Positions 15,782 through 24,302 of a stretch of 44,269 nt of DNA are shown here, piece after piece; position 1 is the stretch's first letter; each line of letters opens with the position of its first letter. The stretch is from an uncultured Oscillospiraceae bacterium. GTDB lineage: Bacteria; Bacillota; Clostridia; Oscillospirales; Oscillospiraceae. A model generated the notes under the pieces. It ran no database searches, was not told the DNA's origin, and was given only the letters and a program-made list of their open reading frames with translations. Location of the stretch: contig CAJUKH010000048.1 of assembly GCA_910587345.1 (NCBI GenBank), positions 1-44,269 on the forward strand, read 5' to 3'. The translations under genes and the position numbers were made by a program.

Positions 15782-16030
15782 ATGAATCCGCTTTACTACA
15801 ATATGTGGAACTATAACTATATTCAGCAACAGGCTCAACAGCAGTACCATAAGAGCCAAGTTATGCAAGTGCTGGATAGCACCCATAAATTAAAGGATTT
15901 TCTTGATAGCCTTGATAAAATCGACCCGGGCTATCAAGATGCTGCCAATATGGAGTTTTGCGCCGTTTTATTTGACTTTTTTCAAAAACACATGGAAAAA
16001 GCCAAAGAGGGACAGCAAAATGTGTTTTGA
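15782..16030 (+). CDS. Small Tyr/Gln-rich protein
   Basis: An 82-residue protein opening with an unusual aromatic and glutamine-rich segment (NPLYYNMWNYNYIQQQAQQQ), then a charged helical part ending QKHMEKAKEGQQNVF. The GGAGG site at 15769-15773 fits the ATG at 15782. Its end overlaps the next gene's start by 11 bases, implying coupling. I recognise no family; the N-terminus could be a low-complexity or amyloid-like adhesive segment, or a leader. Confidence 0.65.
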   Translation: MNPLYYNMWNYNYIQQQAQQQYHKSQVMQVLDSTHKLKDFLDSLDKIDPGYQDAANMEFCAVLFDFFQKHMEKAKEGQQNVF

Positions 16031-16637
16031 AAATTTATCGCCTGAGCTACAAAGCACTATTGTTTCTGGGGCCATAGGGCTTTTGGGCGCCTTAATTGGT
16101 GCTTTAGCAGCGATCGGCTCTACTTATCTGGCTAAGAAGTTGCAGGCAGCGGGAGAAGTGTCTTTGTATGCGAGAATAGTACATTCCAAAGGGAGCATTA
16201 ACTCGGCTTGTGGCTGTTATAAAAGCGGAATGTCTGATGGACTGGTTATGAGAGTTCCGCTTTGGATTGATATAATAAATACGTGTGGGATTTCACGCAT
16301 TATTCGGGACTTGAGTATGCATGCGTACTTAGGAGAAGAGGAAGTTGCCACCTTCACACAAATCCAACGTATTGGTGATGATGATGCAATTTTGCTGGGG
16401 AATGAAGGCGCCTATACTTTTGTAATTCCAGCAAACGGCGCCTGCCGATTTGACTTAGAGTATATGTTAAAAGAGGCAGATGTTCCAGGAGATAAAAAGC
16501 AGTTTGATGCGCTTATTATGACTTATTTTGATGAAAAGAATGGAATTCACAAATTTCATCTTATGGATATAGAACGCTGTTGGTCTCTTGGAGAAGTAAA
16601 GACAGAAAAGAAATGGATTACCTTAACCAAGGGATAA
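16020..16637 (+). CDS. Membrane-anchored hypothetical protein
   Basis: A 205-residue protein with one N-terminal membrane helix (TIVSGAIGLLGALIGALAAIG, about residues 13-33) and a soluble domain of about 165 residues that looks beta-rich (VMRVPLWIDIINTCGISRII, GAYTFVIPANGACRFDLEY). It starts inside the upstream gene (ATG at 16020, stop of that gene at 16030). The same layout, a small helix anchor plus one sensor or effector domain, is common in phage-defence cargo; that is only an analogy. AT-rich like the three genes before it. Confidence 0.68.
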   Translation: MCFENLSPELQSTIVSGAIGLLGALIGALAAIGSTYLAKKLQAAGEVSLYARIVHSKGSINSACGCYKSGMSDGLVMRVPLWIDIINTCGISRIIRDLSMHAYLGEEEVATFTQIQRIGDDDAILLGNEGAYTFVIPANGACRFDLEYMLKEADVPGDKKQFDALIMTYFDEKNGIHKFHLMDIERCWSLGEVKTEKKWITLTKG

Positions 16638-16688
16638 ATATTGGAGGCCCCCAATAAATACAAAATGCCCCCTGGAGGAATGTTGCTT

Positions 16689-17699
16689 ATGGACAATGAA
16701 TTGCAGAACACCGGAAAAATTCTGATCTACCAGAATGAGAAGGGCGACACCAAGATCGATGTCTACTTCGAAGCGGACACGATTTGGATGACCCAGCGCT
16801 CCATGGCCGAATTGTACCAGGTGACACCGCAGAACATTACCCTGCATATCAAGAACATCTATGAGGATGGAGAACTGGACGAGGGGGCAACTTGTAAAAA
16901 TTACTTACAAGTTCAAACTGAAGGTGGTCGTGAGGTTAAGCGGGATACCAAGTTCTATAATTTGGACATGATTCTGGCCGTTGGCTACCGGGTACGCAGC
17001 CATGTGGGCGCCCATTTCCGCCGGTGGGCCAGCAATGTCCTTACGGAGTACATGAAAAAGGGTTTTGTCCTCAATGATGAGCGCCTGCGGGAACCCAAGG
17101 AATTCGGGGCGGATTACTTTGACGAACTCCTGGAGCGTATTCGGGATATTCGGGCCAGTGAGAAGCGGATCTATCAGAAGGTGAAGGACATTTTTGCCCT
17201 CTCGGTGGACTATGACAGCAACAGCGAGGCTGCCCAAACCTTTTTCAAATCTGTGCAGAACAAGCTGGAGTATGCGGCCACCGGCCACACGGCGCCGGAG
17301 TTGATCGCAGGTCGTGCCGATGCCACAAAAGACAACATGGGACTGACCGCATACAAGGGTGCCAAGGTGCGCCGGGGCGATGTGACGATAGCCAAGAACT
17401 ATATGTCCCACGAGGAGATCAGCACGCTGAATCTGATCGTGAATATGTATCTGGACTATGCAGAACTGCAAGCAAAGGGCCACAATCCCATGCATATGTC
17501 TGATTGGGAAGTCAAGCTGGGTGAGTTTCTGCGCTTTAACGGTAGAGAGGTTCTGGAGAATCTGGGTACGGTGAAGCGTGAGGAAGCCGAAAAGCTGGCC
17601 CTGGAGCAGTACGAGTTGTACGATGCCCACCGCCGGGCGTTGGAAGCCACAGACGATGTGGATGAGCTGACCGAAAACGTAAAGCGTCTGAAGCCGTGA
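16689..17699 (+). CDS. rhuM: RhuM-family virulence protein
   Basis: A 336-residue cytosolic protein of the RhuM family: GKILIYQNEKGDTKIDVYFE, WMTQRSMAELYQVTPQNIT, and the conserved FYNLDMILAVGYRVRSH. The N-terminal part has the winged-helix look of phage antirepressor domains. RhuM was named from a Salmonella pathogenicity island; its molecular role is unresolved and it is frequent in mobile elements next to restriction or defence genes. The ATG at 16689 is 10 bases from GGAGG. Base composition is GC-richer than the four preceding genes, so it was probably acquired separately. Last gene before the right end. Confidence 0.9.
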   Translation: MDNELQNTGKILIYQNEKGDTKIDVYFEADTIWMTQRSMAELYQVTPQNITLHIKNIYEDGELDEGATCKNYLQVQTEGGREVKRDTKFYNLDMILAVGYRVRSHVGAHFRRWASNVLTEYMKKGFVLNDERLREPKEFGADYFDELLERIRDIRASEKRIYQKVKDIFALSVDYDSNSEAAQTFFKSVQNKLEYAATGHTAPELIAGRADATKDNMGLTAYKGAKVRRGDVTIAKNYMSHEEISTLNLIVNMYLDYAELQAKGHNPMHMSDWEVKLGEFLRFNGREVLENLGTVKREEAEKLALEQYELYDAHRRALEATDDVDELTENVKRLKP

Positions 17700-17725
17700 G
17701 CTGAAGATTTCAGGGCAAATTTAAC

Positions 17726-17742
17726 CCGCCAAAAAACCGCCA
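17726..17742 (+). repeat. Arm-type integrase binding repeat, right end
   Basis: The same 17 bases as at 784-800, same orientation, 141 bp inside the right attachment repeat. Together with the left copy it brackets the whole element. The remaining bases 17743-17883 show no gene. Confidence 0.65.
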
Positions 17743-17883
17743 TCGACACACAAAGTGGGCCCACAACAGCCCACCAAAAGATACGGTAAGGGCCGAAGAG
17801 AAAACACATCGATCATTGGGCAAGCAAGGATTGGTGGCATTGAGATACGATAAGAAAAACAACAAAAATTCCAGGTGCGTGAG

Positions 17884-17928
17884 TTGGTAAGGATGAGGTC
17901 CCCAGTTCAAATCTGGGTAGCAGCTCCA
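17884..17928 (+). repeat. attR-type core repeat (copy of the tRNA-Thr 3' end)
   Basis: Forty-five bases identical to 657-701. It holds the anticodon loop to CCA part of tRNA-Thr but no 5' half, so it is not a functional tRNA. It closes the element that carries the integrase and opens the next segment. Confidence 0.92.
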
Positions 17929-17930
17929 TG

Positions 17931-17968
17931 AAAAACCCTGTAACTTGTAATGGTTACGGGGTTTTTCT
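17931..17968 (+). terminator. Terminator right of the second att copy
   Basis: A 9-bp stem, CCCTGTAAC / GTTACGGGG, with AAAAA before and TTTTT after. It mirrors the terminator that follows the tRNA-Thr copy at 703-741 and probably once served the same role when this segment lay next to the tRNA. Confidence 0.75.
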
Positions 17969-18061
17969 TTGCTAAAAAAGGTTAAAGGTCAATTATCAAT
18001 GTCTTTTCTCATTCCAGCTTCGTTGTAATGCTCGGTTGATTTTTTGGTATTCAACTCGCTC

Positions 18062-18400
18062 TACCTTTTACACAATTCAATTTGGTAGTTATTATCTGTA
18101 TCCATAAGTGTTAAAAGCGACTGTGTAGTCTCATTCTCTAAATCATGTATTCCCCCAAGGTCAATACTATAGTAACCAGAAGTTGATTCACCAAAGCCAT
18201 TTTTAGCAGTTAAGCATAAAAACCATATGGTTTATTATCACTATTCGTTCTTACATACCCACCAGATGGATTTTAAAATACATTGTGTTTGCTGTAATCA
18301 AATCGGATACCACCCCATAGCGTGTTGTTATAGGCATATACTCCGGCTATTATCAGCCCTGCTAAAATAGCTACTACAATGACATGAACACGCCACTTTC
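18062..18400 (-). pseudogene. Broken gene for a small membrane-anchored protein
   Basis: The minus strand encodes VIVVAILAGLIIAGVYAYNN (a membrane helix), then TLWGGIRFDYSKHNVF and a stop. It resumes in a second frame with NPSGGYVRTNSDNKPYGF and in a third with AKNGFGESTSGYYSIDLGG, ending ...QIELCKR and a stop at 18061. At least two frameshifts are needed, the first at a TTTTAAAA run. It is a decayed gene of about 110 codons; family unknown. Bases 17969-18061 show no gene. Confidence 0.55.
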
Positions 18401-18620
18401 AAACCCGTAAAAATTTCTTGTACAGTCTTCCTGCATCGTGTAAAATGTAGCCAAGAGACAGCAGAAGCATATGGGGCAGGACGTGGAGAGCATCACCTCC
18501 CCACGCCCCGCCCCTATGTAGGAGAGCATATCTCCCACATAGCAAGATACTTGCGCCCAACCCGTTCTATTAAATCTATATAGTTTTAGCAAGCATGAAA
18601 TGGGTGTGTGTTTAGCTTTC

Positions 18621-18725
18621 AGCGGTGTAGGGACAAAAACCCTGCGCCGCTTTTGTTGTCTCGGCGGACCCGAGCAAAGCCCGAGGGGGGATGTACCCGC
18701 CCCCAAGGGCCGGACCGTTGAGACA
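18621..18725 (+). ncRNA. Structured leader upstream of the SLH gene
   Basis: A terminator-like 12-bp hairpin (AGCGGTGTAGGG / CCCTGCGCCGCT with G-T pairs, then TTTGTTG) at 18621-18651 is followed by a second fold closed by TGTCTC..CGG / CCG..GAGACA (18657-18667 with 18715-18725), with GGGGG/CCCCC inside. It ends 28 bp before the SLH start. Could be a riboswitch-like element or a processed leader; I cannot match it to a known class. The 18401-18620 stretch shows no gene. Confidence 0.45.
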
Positions 18726-18752
18726 AAACCTTTATATAAAGGAGAGGACGGT

Positions 18753-19915
18753 ATGAAAAAGTTAATATCGGTGTTTCTGATGGTTGTCATGGCGCTGGCG
18801 TTGGTACCGGGTGCGTTTGCGGCGGAGGCTGCTTCGGTGGATAAGTTCACTGATGTTCCGGCGGATGCGTGGTACAGGGACGAGCTGGCATACGCTCTGT
18901 ACAACGGCTATATCAGCGGGACGAGCGACGAGACCTTCGACTCCGATGCGCTGGTGGATCGTGGCCAGTTCGTCACGATCTTGGGCAGAATGTTGCAGGT
19001 GGATGCGGACAATGGCACCACATGGTTCACGGACGTACCTGAGACAGCGTTTTATGCTCCGTGTGTGGGCTGGGCGGCTTCCAAGAAGTATGTGGACGGC
19101 ACCAGTTCCACAACCTTTGCCCCAGAGGTAAGCATCACTTTCGAGCAGATGGGCACCATCCTTGCCAACTATATCTGCAACACAGGGGTAGTTGTTGTGG
19201 CGGCCTTGCCGCCCACCACCTATAAGGATGCCGCCAGCATCGCAGGTTGGGCGAAGGGCAGCATGGAGCTTATGGCGAAGTACAGTCTGCTCCCGACAGA
19301 TGCCGCTGGCAATGTCAATCCCCAAAAGGCTGTCACCTGTGCGGAGGCAACAGTAGCTCTTGTTCGGCTGGCGAAGGCCACCGGCTTGGGGACGGAGCCT
19401 CCTGCTGCTGGCGAGCAGACTTCCACGGTAGATATTTTTGCGGAGGCTGCGGCGAGGGCGCAAAGTGTTCATGATGAGTTGTGGGCTTCCGGAAGGATCA
19501 AGGATGGAATGTCCGAGAAAGAAAAGGCGATCGAGTATTCCAAGTGGATGAGTATTAACTGTAGTTATGCGTCGAATGATACAGCAGTTAGTGTGTATGG
19601 GCAAAAGAGTTGGGTAGTTGATTATGCGTATGGCCCCCTGGTACTTGGGTACGGTGAGTGTGATGGTCTTTCAAAGGCATACAAGGAGCTATTAGACACC
19701 GAGGGTATTTCTTGCGAATTAAAGCAAAGTACCAGCCATATGTGGTAACTGCAACACTTGATGGTGTTAGTTATGACCCGATTGATATTACTGCGATGGT
19801 TCAGTGCTCGAGCAAGGTAGATGATTCCTTTGACTCATATGTATGGGAGATGTATCGCGACCAGATTTTCTATCCCGACGAGTGGAATGCAAGGTACGAC
19901 AATGTTTATGATTGA
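18753..19915 (+). pseudogene. SLH-domain transglutaminase-like surface protein, frameshifted
   Basis: The first frame (18753-19748) has a signal peptide (KKLISVFLMVVMALALVPGA, cut after FAA), three SLH-type repeats (FTDVPADAWYRDELAYALYN; WFTDVPETAFYAPCVGWAAS; the degenerate YKDAASIAGWAKGSMELM), a linker, and the Cys of a transglutaminase core (GYGECDGLSKAYKELL). It stops right after SHMW. The reading resumes one base back as VTATLDGVSYDPIDITAMVQ to the stop at 19915, which supplies the Asp of the Cys-His-Asp triad. So a single-base loss near 19746 splits the catalytic domain. A cell-wall-bound protein when intact; sequencing error cannot be excluded. GGAGAGG precedes the ATG. Confidence 0.75.
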
Positions 19916-19930
19916 GTCGCTATAAAAGAT

Positions 19931-19958
19931 GGCGTGACACTGGAGACAGTGTCACGCC
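19931..19958 (+). terminator. Terminator of the SLH gene
   Basis: A perfect 12-bp stem, GGCGTGACACTG / CAGTGTCACGCC, with GAGA loop, 15 bp after the final stop, followed by ACCTTTTGG. Confidence 0.75.
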
Positions 19959-19969
19959 ACCTTTTGGTT

Positions 19970-20626
19970 TGGATATATAAGCATTATATTCCATTACTGA
20001 ATAGTGTCATATATTGTCTGCCATGGAGGATTGTGGCAGAAAGGCGTGTTATGTATGTCGTCAAAAGACAAGATTTTGTATTGGAAGTGGCATTTCTGGG
20101 GTGGCGGATGGGTGGCCCGCCATGGCTGGCGGCTGGGCGGTTTTCGGTGGCTGGGTGCAAGGCGGGGAATAAGGTGGGTATGCTCCATGCAATCCCACGC
20201 TGACAGGCTGACGGTATGGGGGAAGCTGGTCCCCGTGGGGATCGCGCCGCTTCGATGCCTACGGGTATAGGAGGAAAGAGCGGGCCGGGGCTGACCGCTG
20301 GAGGGCGTAAAAAAACAGAGGGCCGAGATCCACCGCCTGCAATTCTATGGCAAGGGGGTAAAACGCCTTCTCGCCCAGAAGCCGGGCAAAAAGATGTACC
20401 GCTCTCGCTCCTTCGATTGAGTGAAGGCCCGGCATAGAGCGGCGTTTTTGAGGTCCGGCGGAGAAATGACCTGCTGGGTATAGGCCTCCTCTGCCGCAAT
20501 CCCGGGAGGGGTATCTCAATCACCCGTGGAATTTTCGCTGTCACGAACCTTTCTGCGGCCTTGCAGGACTGCGCTTTTCTTTTCGTGTGCGGAGGCCCTG
20601 GCACGTTACGAAGTGTTGGCAAACAA
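19970..20626. other. Gene-poor stretch with decayed coding remnants
   Basis: No intact gene is supported. A plus-strand frame around 20330-20414 reads AEIHRLQFYGKGVKRLLAQK followed by PGKKMYRSRSFD and a stop; it resembles the C-terminal tail of a real protein that has lost its start. The other open frames have odd Trp/Gly or Arg/Pro composition and no ribosome sites. Read as decayed mobile DNA. Confidence 0.4.
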
Positions 20627-20664
20627 AAAAGCGGCCGATGCTGCGCTTTTACGCAACATCGGCC
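20620..20664 (-). terminator. Terminator of the ABC transport operon
   Basis: On the minus strand the stem GGCCGATGTTGCG / CGCAGCATCGGCC (12 of 13 pairs) with loop TAAAAG is followed by GCTTTTTTGTTTGCC. It lies about 275 bp downstream of the last small gene of the operon. Bases 20665-20938 hold a minus-strand open frame of 64 codons with Pro-rich sequence and no ribosome site, which I do not call a gene. Confidence 0.7.
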
Positions 20665-20938
20665 ACTCCGGTCGCATGGCCGCACACAGGCGGCCGGTAT
20701 TGTCTCCTTTCATGGCGGCGGCGCTGTCGCCCCGCCGATATATTGATTCCAAAAGTTTTTTAAGATAGGTATGGATTTATTTTTTTGCTATCTTGAATAA
20801 CACGATCAGGAATTGTGGAGTTTCCGGGAACAGCAGTCTCTATCGGAACAATGGGCGGTCCTGAAAGAGCGGGACCACCCGGCTCCATATTCCCATCAGG
20901 CGATTCACTGTCAGGCGCAGGAGCCAAATGTTCCCTGA

Positions 20939-21073
20939 TTAAAGCACTCCGCATACCGCAATGATGATCATCAGAGCCAGCAGAAGGAAGCTCACAGGGC
21001 GAATCAGCCTTCTGCCGCGCTTTTTTGCCTTGCTCTGACGGATGCTTGGCGCTCCCGTACCGTCACGGCTCAA
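20939..21073 (-). CDS. Small basic single-span membrane protein
   Basis: A 44-residue frame with a basic half (IRQSKAKKRGRRLIRP) and a membrane helix (VSFLLLALMIIIAVCGVL). It starts at TTG (21073), overlapping the end of the permease-fusion gene by 11 bases, with AAAGAGGTGG eight bases upstream. The layout is that of a small last gene coupled to the transporter; a membrane accessory peptide is possible. The non-ATG start makes the call tentative. Confidence 0.42.
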   Translation of the reverse strand: MSRDGTGAPSIRQSKAKKRGRRLIRPVSFLLLALMIIIAVCGVL

Positions 21074-23063
21074 AAACCACCTCTTTCCCGTCCGATTTTA
21101 GAATCATGGCAACGTTCTCGCCGTCATAGCCAACAGACAGGGCCGGGTCATTTGAAATTTTCAGACTGTGGGCGCCATCCCTGTCACACAGATAAACGCA
21201 GTCGGAATCCATGCGGTTGATATAATACAGTCCCTGATCGGCCAGGCAGAAGTCAGAGGCAACCATATTCCGAAACGGTCTTTTCTTGTGGGTCTTGGTG
21301 TCATATGCCGTCAGCAGAGAATTTTCGTTGATGAAGTAGATCGTCCGCCCGTCAAACGCGATATTCCCCCTGGTGGGGATGTCCAGCACTCGCGTTCGCT
21401 GGATCGTTCTGCTTACTTCCGTAATCCCATCATTCGTAATGAAAAAGAGGCTGTCGTTGTTCAAGAAAAAGCCATAGCAGTATTGCAGAAACATCCAGGT
21501 ATCCCCCACGGTATAGTCAATTCCCAGCAGAGAGCGCCCGCTGTCCGTTATTTTCTCGAAAATGACCTGTTCCTCAAAGGTTTCTGTATCAAGCCGGACG
21601 ATGGATATCTGGGTAGCTGTGCTGTTGTAGCTGCCGACCCGGTCCACATACTGCTCCGTGCGGGAGGTCAAATAATAAATGTACGGGGCATCCATATAGA
21701 CGGCTTTGACCGATTCCTCATCCGAAAAGGCCCCGAACAGCGGGGAGGGGGGCAAATCCGCCAAGGCGCCGGTTGCCCGGTTTTCCAGAGCGTATGTCCG
21801 CGTCTGGTCATCGCAGACCACGCTGTAAGTTTCCGACACACTTTGGGAGGAGGAATTGAATATCCCGTTTGTAGATTCTGCGACAGAGCAGCCGGACAGC
21901 GAGAGCAAAACCAGAAGTCCCAACACTGCGGCCCCGTGCCGTCTGACGAATTTTCTTCCGGACTGCCAGCAGTTTGTGTTTTGCCGCAGCACCCACCATA
22001 CCATGAGGGCGCAGCACACAGCGGACAGGCTCAGCAGTGCCAGCAGTTCCCGGGGGGAACGCTCTGAAAAAATCACGATGGGGTCCCCCGTCAGCGAATC
22101 CTCCACAGAGGAAGTCCCCTCCAGAAAGCCGGCAGCCAGCAGGAACGGCAGGGGCAGCGGCAGGCGGTAGCAGATCTGTCTGGACAGGCCGATATACGGT
22201 ATCAAGGTGGATGCCACCCCGATCACCACCGTCAAAGCGTATTTCTTCACCAAGACGGAGGTAAAGAGCAGCAAAGCGGCGAGATACACCGAACCAAAAC
22301 AGCGCAGAAGGGTCAGAATCAGATACGCGGCCAGCAAAGAGATATTTTTTGTGCTCTCCCCGAACCCGGCGATACTCTGGACAGGGTACTCCCCGTGGGG
22401 CAGGCCGTATTTTATTCCGAAGAACGCAAAACGAATCAGGGCCAGCCCTCCGCAGAGAACGAACACGGCGCAGAGGGTCATTATGGCCTTGCTTTTGGCG
22501 CTCTTGCGGCTCTGGGGCGCCGTCCGCAAAAGTGCGTCCATCTGACAGCTGTACTCCGAGCAAAACACCGTAGCGGCCAAAATCAGAATGACAAGGAACA
22601 GCGGGAAGTCCAGCGTTTGGGCGGAAAACAGTCCCGCCCAGCCGTTGGTGTTCAGAAAGTAGCGGTTGCCGGTGTTCTCGCAGATATATAAATATTGCCG
22701 GTACACAGCTTCAAATCCATGCTCATGGGCCAACACCGTGTCCGTCTCCGCAGTCTGCCGCTTATACTGTTCCGCTGTGATCCGGCCGCTGTAATAGCTT
22801 TCCTGGGATCGAGAGCGGGCAGAGCGGGCCTGCGTGATGGCCTGGGCCTCCTGCTCCAGCCAAGCGGCCTTTTCCTCTGTGCAGGCCCCGTCCAGCCGTT
22901 CCAGATACCACTCGTATTCCTCGCGGTATTCTTCCATCGCGCTGTTCTGCGGTCTGTCGGCTGCGGCCAGCCAAACCGTACTGACCAGGAGTGCGGCCAG
23001 GATATAGCATAAGCCCCGCTGGCAGATCATCAGTTTTTTCCATTCATAAGAGAAAACGCTCAT
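21063..23063 (-). CDS. ABC-2 type permease fused to a lipoprotein-like beta-propeller domain
   Basis: A 666-residue protein. The first 390 residues are an ABC-2-type permease: an N-terminal helix (GLCYILAALLVSTVWLAA), a long extracytosolic loop with coiled-coil character, then five or more helices. Directly after a basic patch (SGRKFVRRHG) comes what looks like a lipoprotein signal, AAVLGLLVLLSLSGCS, and a 260-residue beta-rich region with repeated Y-Y-I/L-blades (YIYYLTSRTEQ, TIYFINENSLLTAYD, QGLYYINRMD), like DUF5050 propellers. There is no internal start codon at the junction, so this is a true fusion. ATG at 23063 overlaps the upstream stop (ATGA). It should pair with the 23060-24280 permease and the ATPase at 24450. 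Confidence 0.82.
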   Translation of the reverse strand: MSVFSYEWKKLMICQRGLCYILAALLVSTVWLAAADRPQNSAMEEYREEYEWYLERLDGACTEEKAAWLEQEAQAITQARSARSRSQESYYSGRITAEQYKRQTAETDTVLAHEHGFEAVYRQYLYICENTGNRYFLNTNGWAGLFSAQTLDFPLFLVILILAATVFCSEYSCQMDALLRTAPQSRKSAKSKAIMTLCAVFVLCGGLALIRFAFFGIKYGLPHGEYPVQSIAGFGESTKNISLLAAYLILTLLRCFGSVYLAALLLFTSVLVKKYALTVVIGVASTLIPYIGLSRQICYRLPLPLPFLLAAGFLEGTSSVEDSLTGDPIVIFSERSPRELLALLSLSAVCCALMVWWVLRQNTNCWQSGRKFVRRHGAAVLGLLVLLSLSGCSVAESTNGIFNSSSQSVSETYSVVCDDQTRTYALENRATGALADLPPSPLFGAFSDEESVKAVYMDAPYIYYLTSRTEQYVDRVGSYNSTATQISIVRLDTETFEEQVIFEKITDSGRSLLGIDYTVGDTWMFLQYCYGFFLNNDSLFFITNDGITEVSRTIQRTRVLDIPTRGNIAFDGRTIYFINENSLLTAYDTKTHKKRPFRNMVASDFCLADQGLYYINRMDSDCVYLCDRDGAHSLKISNDPALSVGYDGENVAMILKSDGKEVVFEP

Positions 23064-24280
23064 TTTGCCCTCCGAACACAGCGGTGACAGTTTTCCGCTG
23101 ACAGAAAATAAATCACAACAGCAGCCGCAAGGCCCGCGAGCAGAGCAAACCATGCTGCGGCCTGCCAAGTCAGGACGGGGAACCCGCCCAGGTTCACAAA
23201 CTCTGTTTTGCCCAGGAGAACACGGTTGGTCAGCAGAGAATAGGGATTCAGCACCTTTGTCCAGAAGAAATTAGAGTAGGCACAAACGGCTCCGCTGACA
23301 ACCAGCACTATACAGAGAGAAAAGTCAATGACAAAGGGAAGCAAGGCATTTTTCCAGAACATCGAAACCAGCAGCCAGAGCATCCCAATCACCCATGTGC
23401 CAGTGCATTTGAGCGCCGCAGACAAAAGGATATACTGGAAAATGCTGAGATTGACGGAGCTTTCCGCAAAGTTTGGAATTGCGAACACCGGCAGGGCCAG
23501 CCCTTCCAAGGTTTGAAAAGATGCCGCAAAGCCAATCAGGTCAAGGAGAGAAAACCACAGCGAGGTCAAAAGCAGAAACAGGGTGGCCGCAAGGATTTTC
23601 GCCAGGGCTGTTTTTCTGCCGCCGCCCGGACTTACCAGCAGCAGCATATCCATCTGCGTTTCCCTCTCGCTCACAAAGGTTCCGATGATCCCATAGAGGC
23701 AGAGGAGAAGGGTCAGGACGATGGAAAAATCATAGTTCAGATAGTAATTGCACATTTCCCGGTAGGCAAAGGCGGGGACGGTGCGGCCGGCGTAAAGGTT
23801 ATAGATCGCGCCGCACTCCCTCTGCCGGTAGACCGCGCCCCGTTCCCCATAGAGCGCGGCGCTTTGCCGCGCTCTGTTTGCCACTTGCTCCGCCCGGCCG
23901 CTGTACTCATAGAAATACTGCATAGGCGTTACGAAATACTTATCCAGCAGGTTCCTGTCGCTGTACAGGTTCCCGGTCATGGTGTTGGGGTCATCGGTGG
24001 CTGTGCTTGCGGTCATATCTGACGTGGCCTCCACAAGAGGCTGATAAGCCGCAAGCAGCCGCTCCACCTTCTCCGGGGTGATCTCCCCTTGGTATTCCCC
24101 ATAAAGCTGCCAATGGAGCGTGTGCCAGCTTTGCGCTCCGTTCCCGTCTGTCAGATAGGAATAGGCTCTGTATTCGCCATGGATCTTGAACAGGTTGGCC
24201 AGGCTGAACACCACAAAGAGCGCCAGAATGGAGCGTTTACAGAACTGCTTGATAAATTCATACCGTATCAGGCGTATCAT
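23060..24280 (-). CDS. ABC-2 type transporter permease
   Basis: A 406-residue membrane protein of the permease kind found in lantibiotic-immunity and antimicrobial-peptide exporters. It has an N-terminal helix (SILALFVVFSLANLF), an extracytosolic domain of about 150 residues, and six further hydrophobic segments (VLTLLLCLYGIIGTFV, ILAATLFLLLTSLWFSLL, and others). FVSERETQMDMLLLVSPGGG marks the cytosolic coupling region seen in ABC-2 proteins (a 'se-R-e-x-G/M' motif). It is coupled by ATGA to the fused permease downstream; 169 bp with six hairpins separate it from the ATPase upstream. Confidence 0.85.
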   Translation of the reverse strand: MIRLIRYEFIKQFCKRSILALFVVFSLANLFKIHGEYRAYSYLTDGNGAQSWHTLHWQLYGEYQGEITPEKVERLLAAYQPLVEATSDMTASTATDDPNTMTGNLYSDRNLLDKYFVTPMQYFYEYSGRAEQVANRARQSAALYGERGAVYRQRECGAIYNLYAGRTVPAFAYREMCNYYLNYDFSIVLTLLLCLYGIIGTFVSERETQMDMLLLVSPGGGRKTALAKILAATLFLLLTSLWFSLLDLIGFAASFQTLEGLALPVFAIPNFAESSVNLSIFQYILLSAALKCTGTWVIGMLWLLVSMFWKNALLPFVIDFSLCIVLVVSGAVCAYSNFFWTKVLNPYSLLTNRVLLGKTEFVNLGGFPVLTWQAAAWFALLAGLAAAVVIYFLSAENCHRCVRRAK

Positions 24281-24302
24281 GGCGTTCCCCCCTGCAATAT
24301 CG

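Noticed and set aside
17884..17928. Second tRNA-Thr gene
   Set aside because: Only the 3' 45 bases are present, with no acceptor 5' strand or D arm; it is an attachment-site copy.
20004..20270. Trp/Gly-rich 88-codon plus-strand frame (MSSKDKILYWKWHFWGGG)
   Set aside because: Curious composition but no ribosome site, in a decayed region; the Trp run reflects TGG-rich DNA.
20760..20954. 64-codon minus-strand Pro-rich frame after the ABC operon
   Set aside because: No ribosome site; overlaps a better-supported small membrane frame in another frame.
21168..22067. Plus-strand open frame of 299 codons
   Set aside because: Antisense of the propeller part of the permease fusion.
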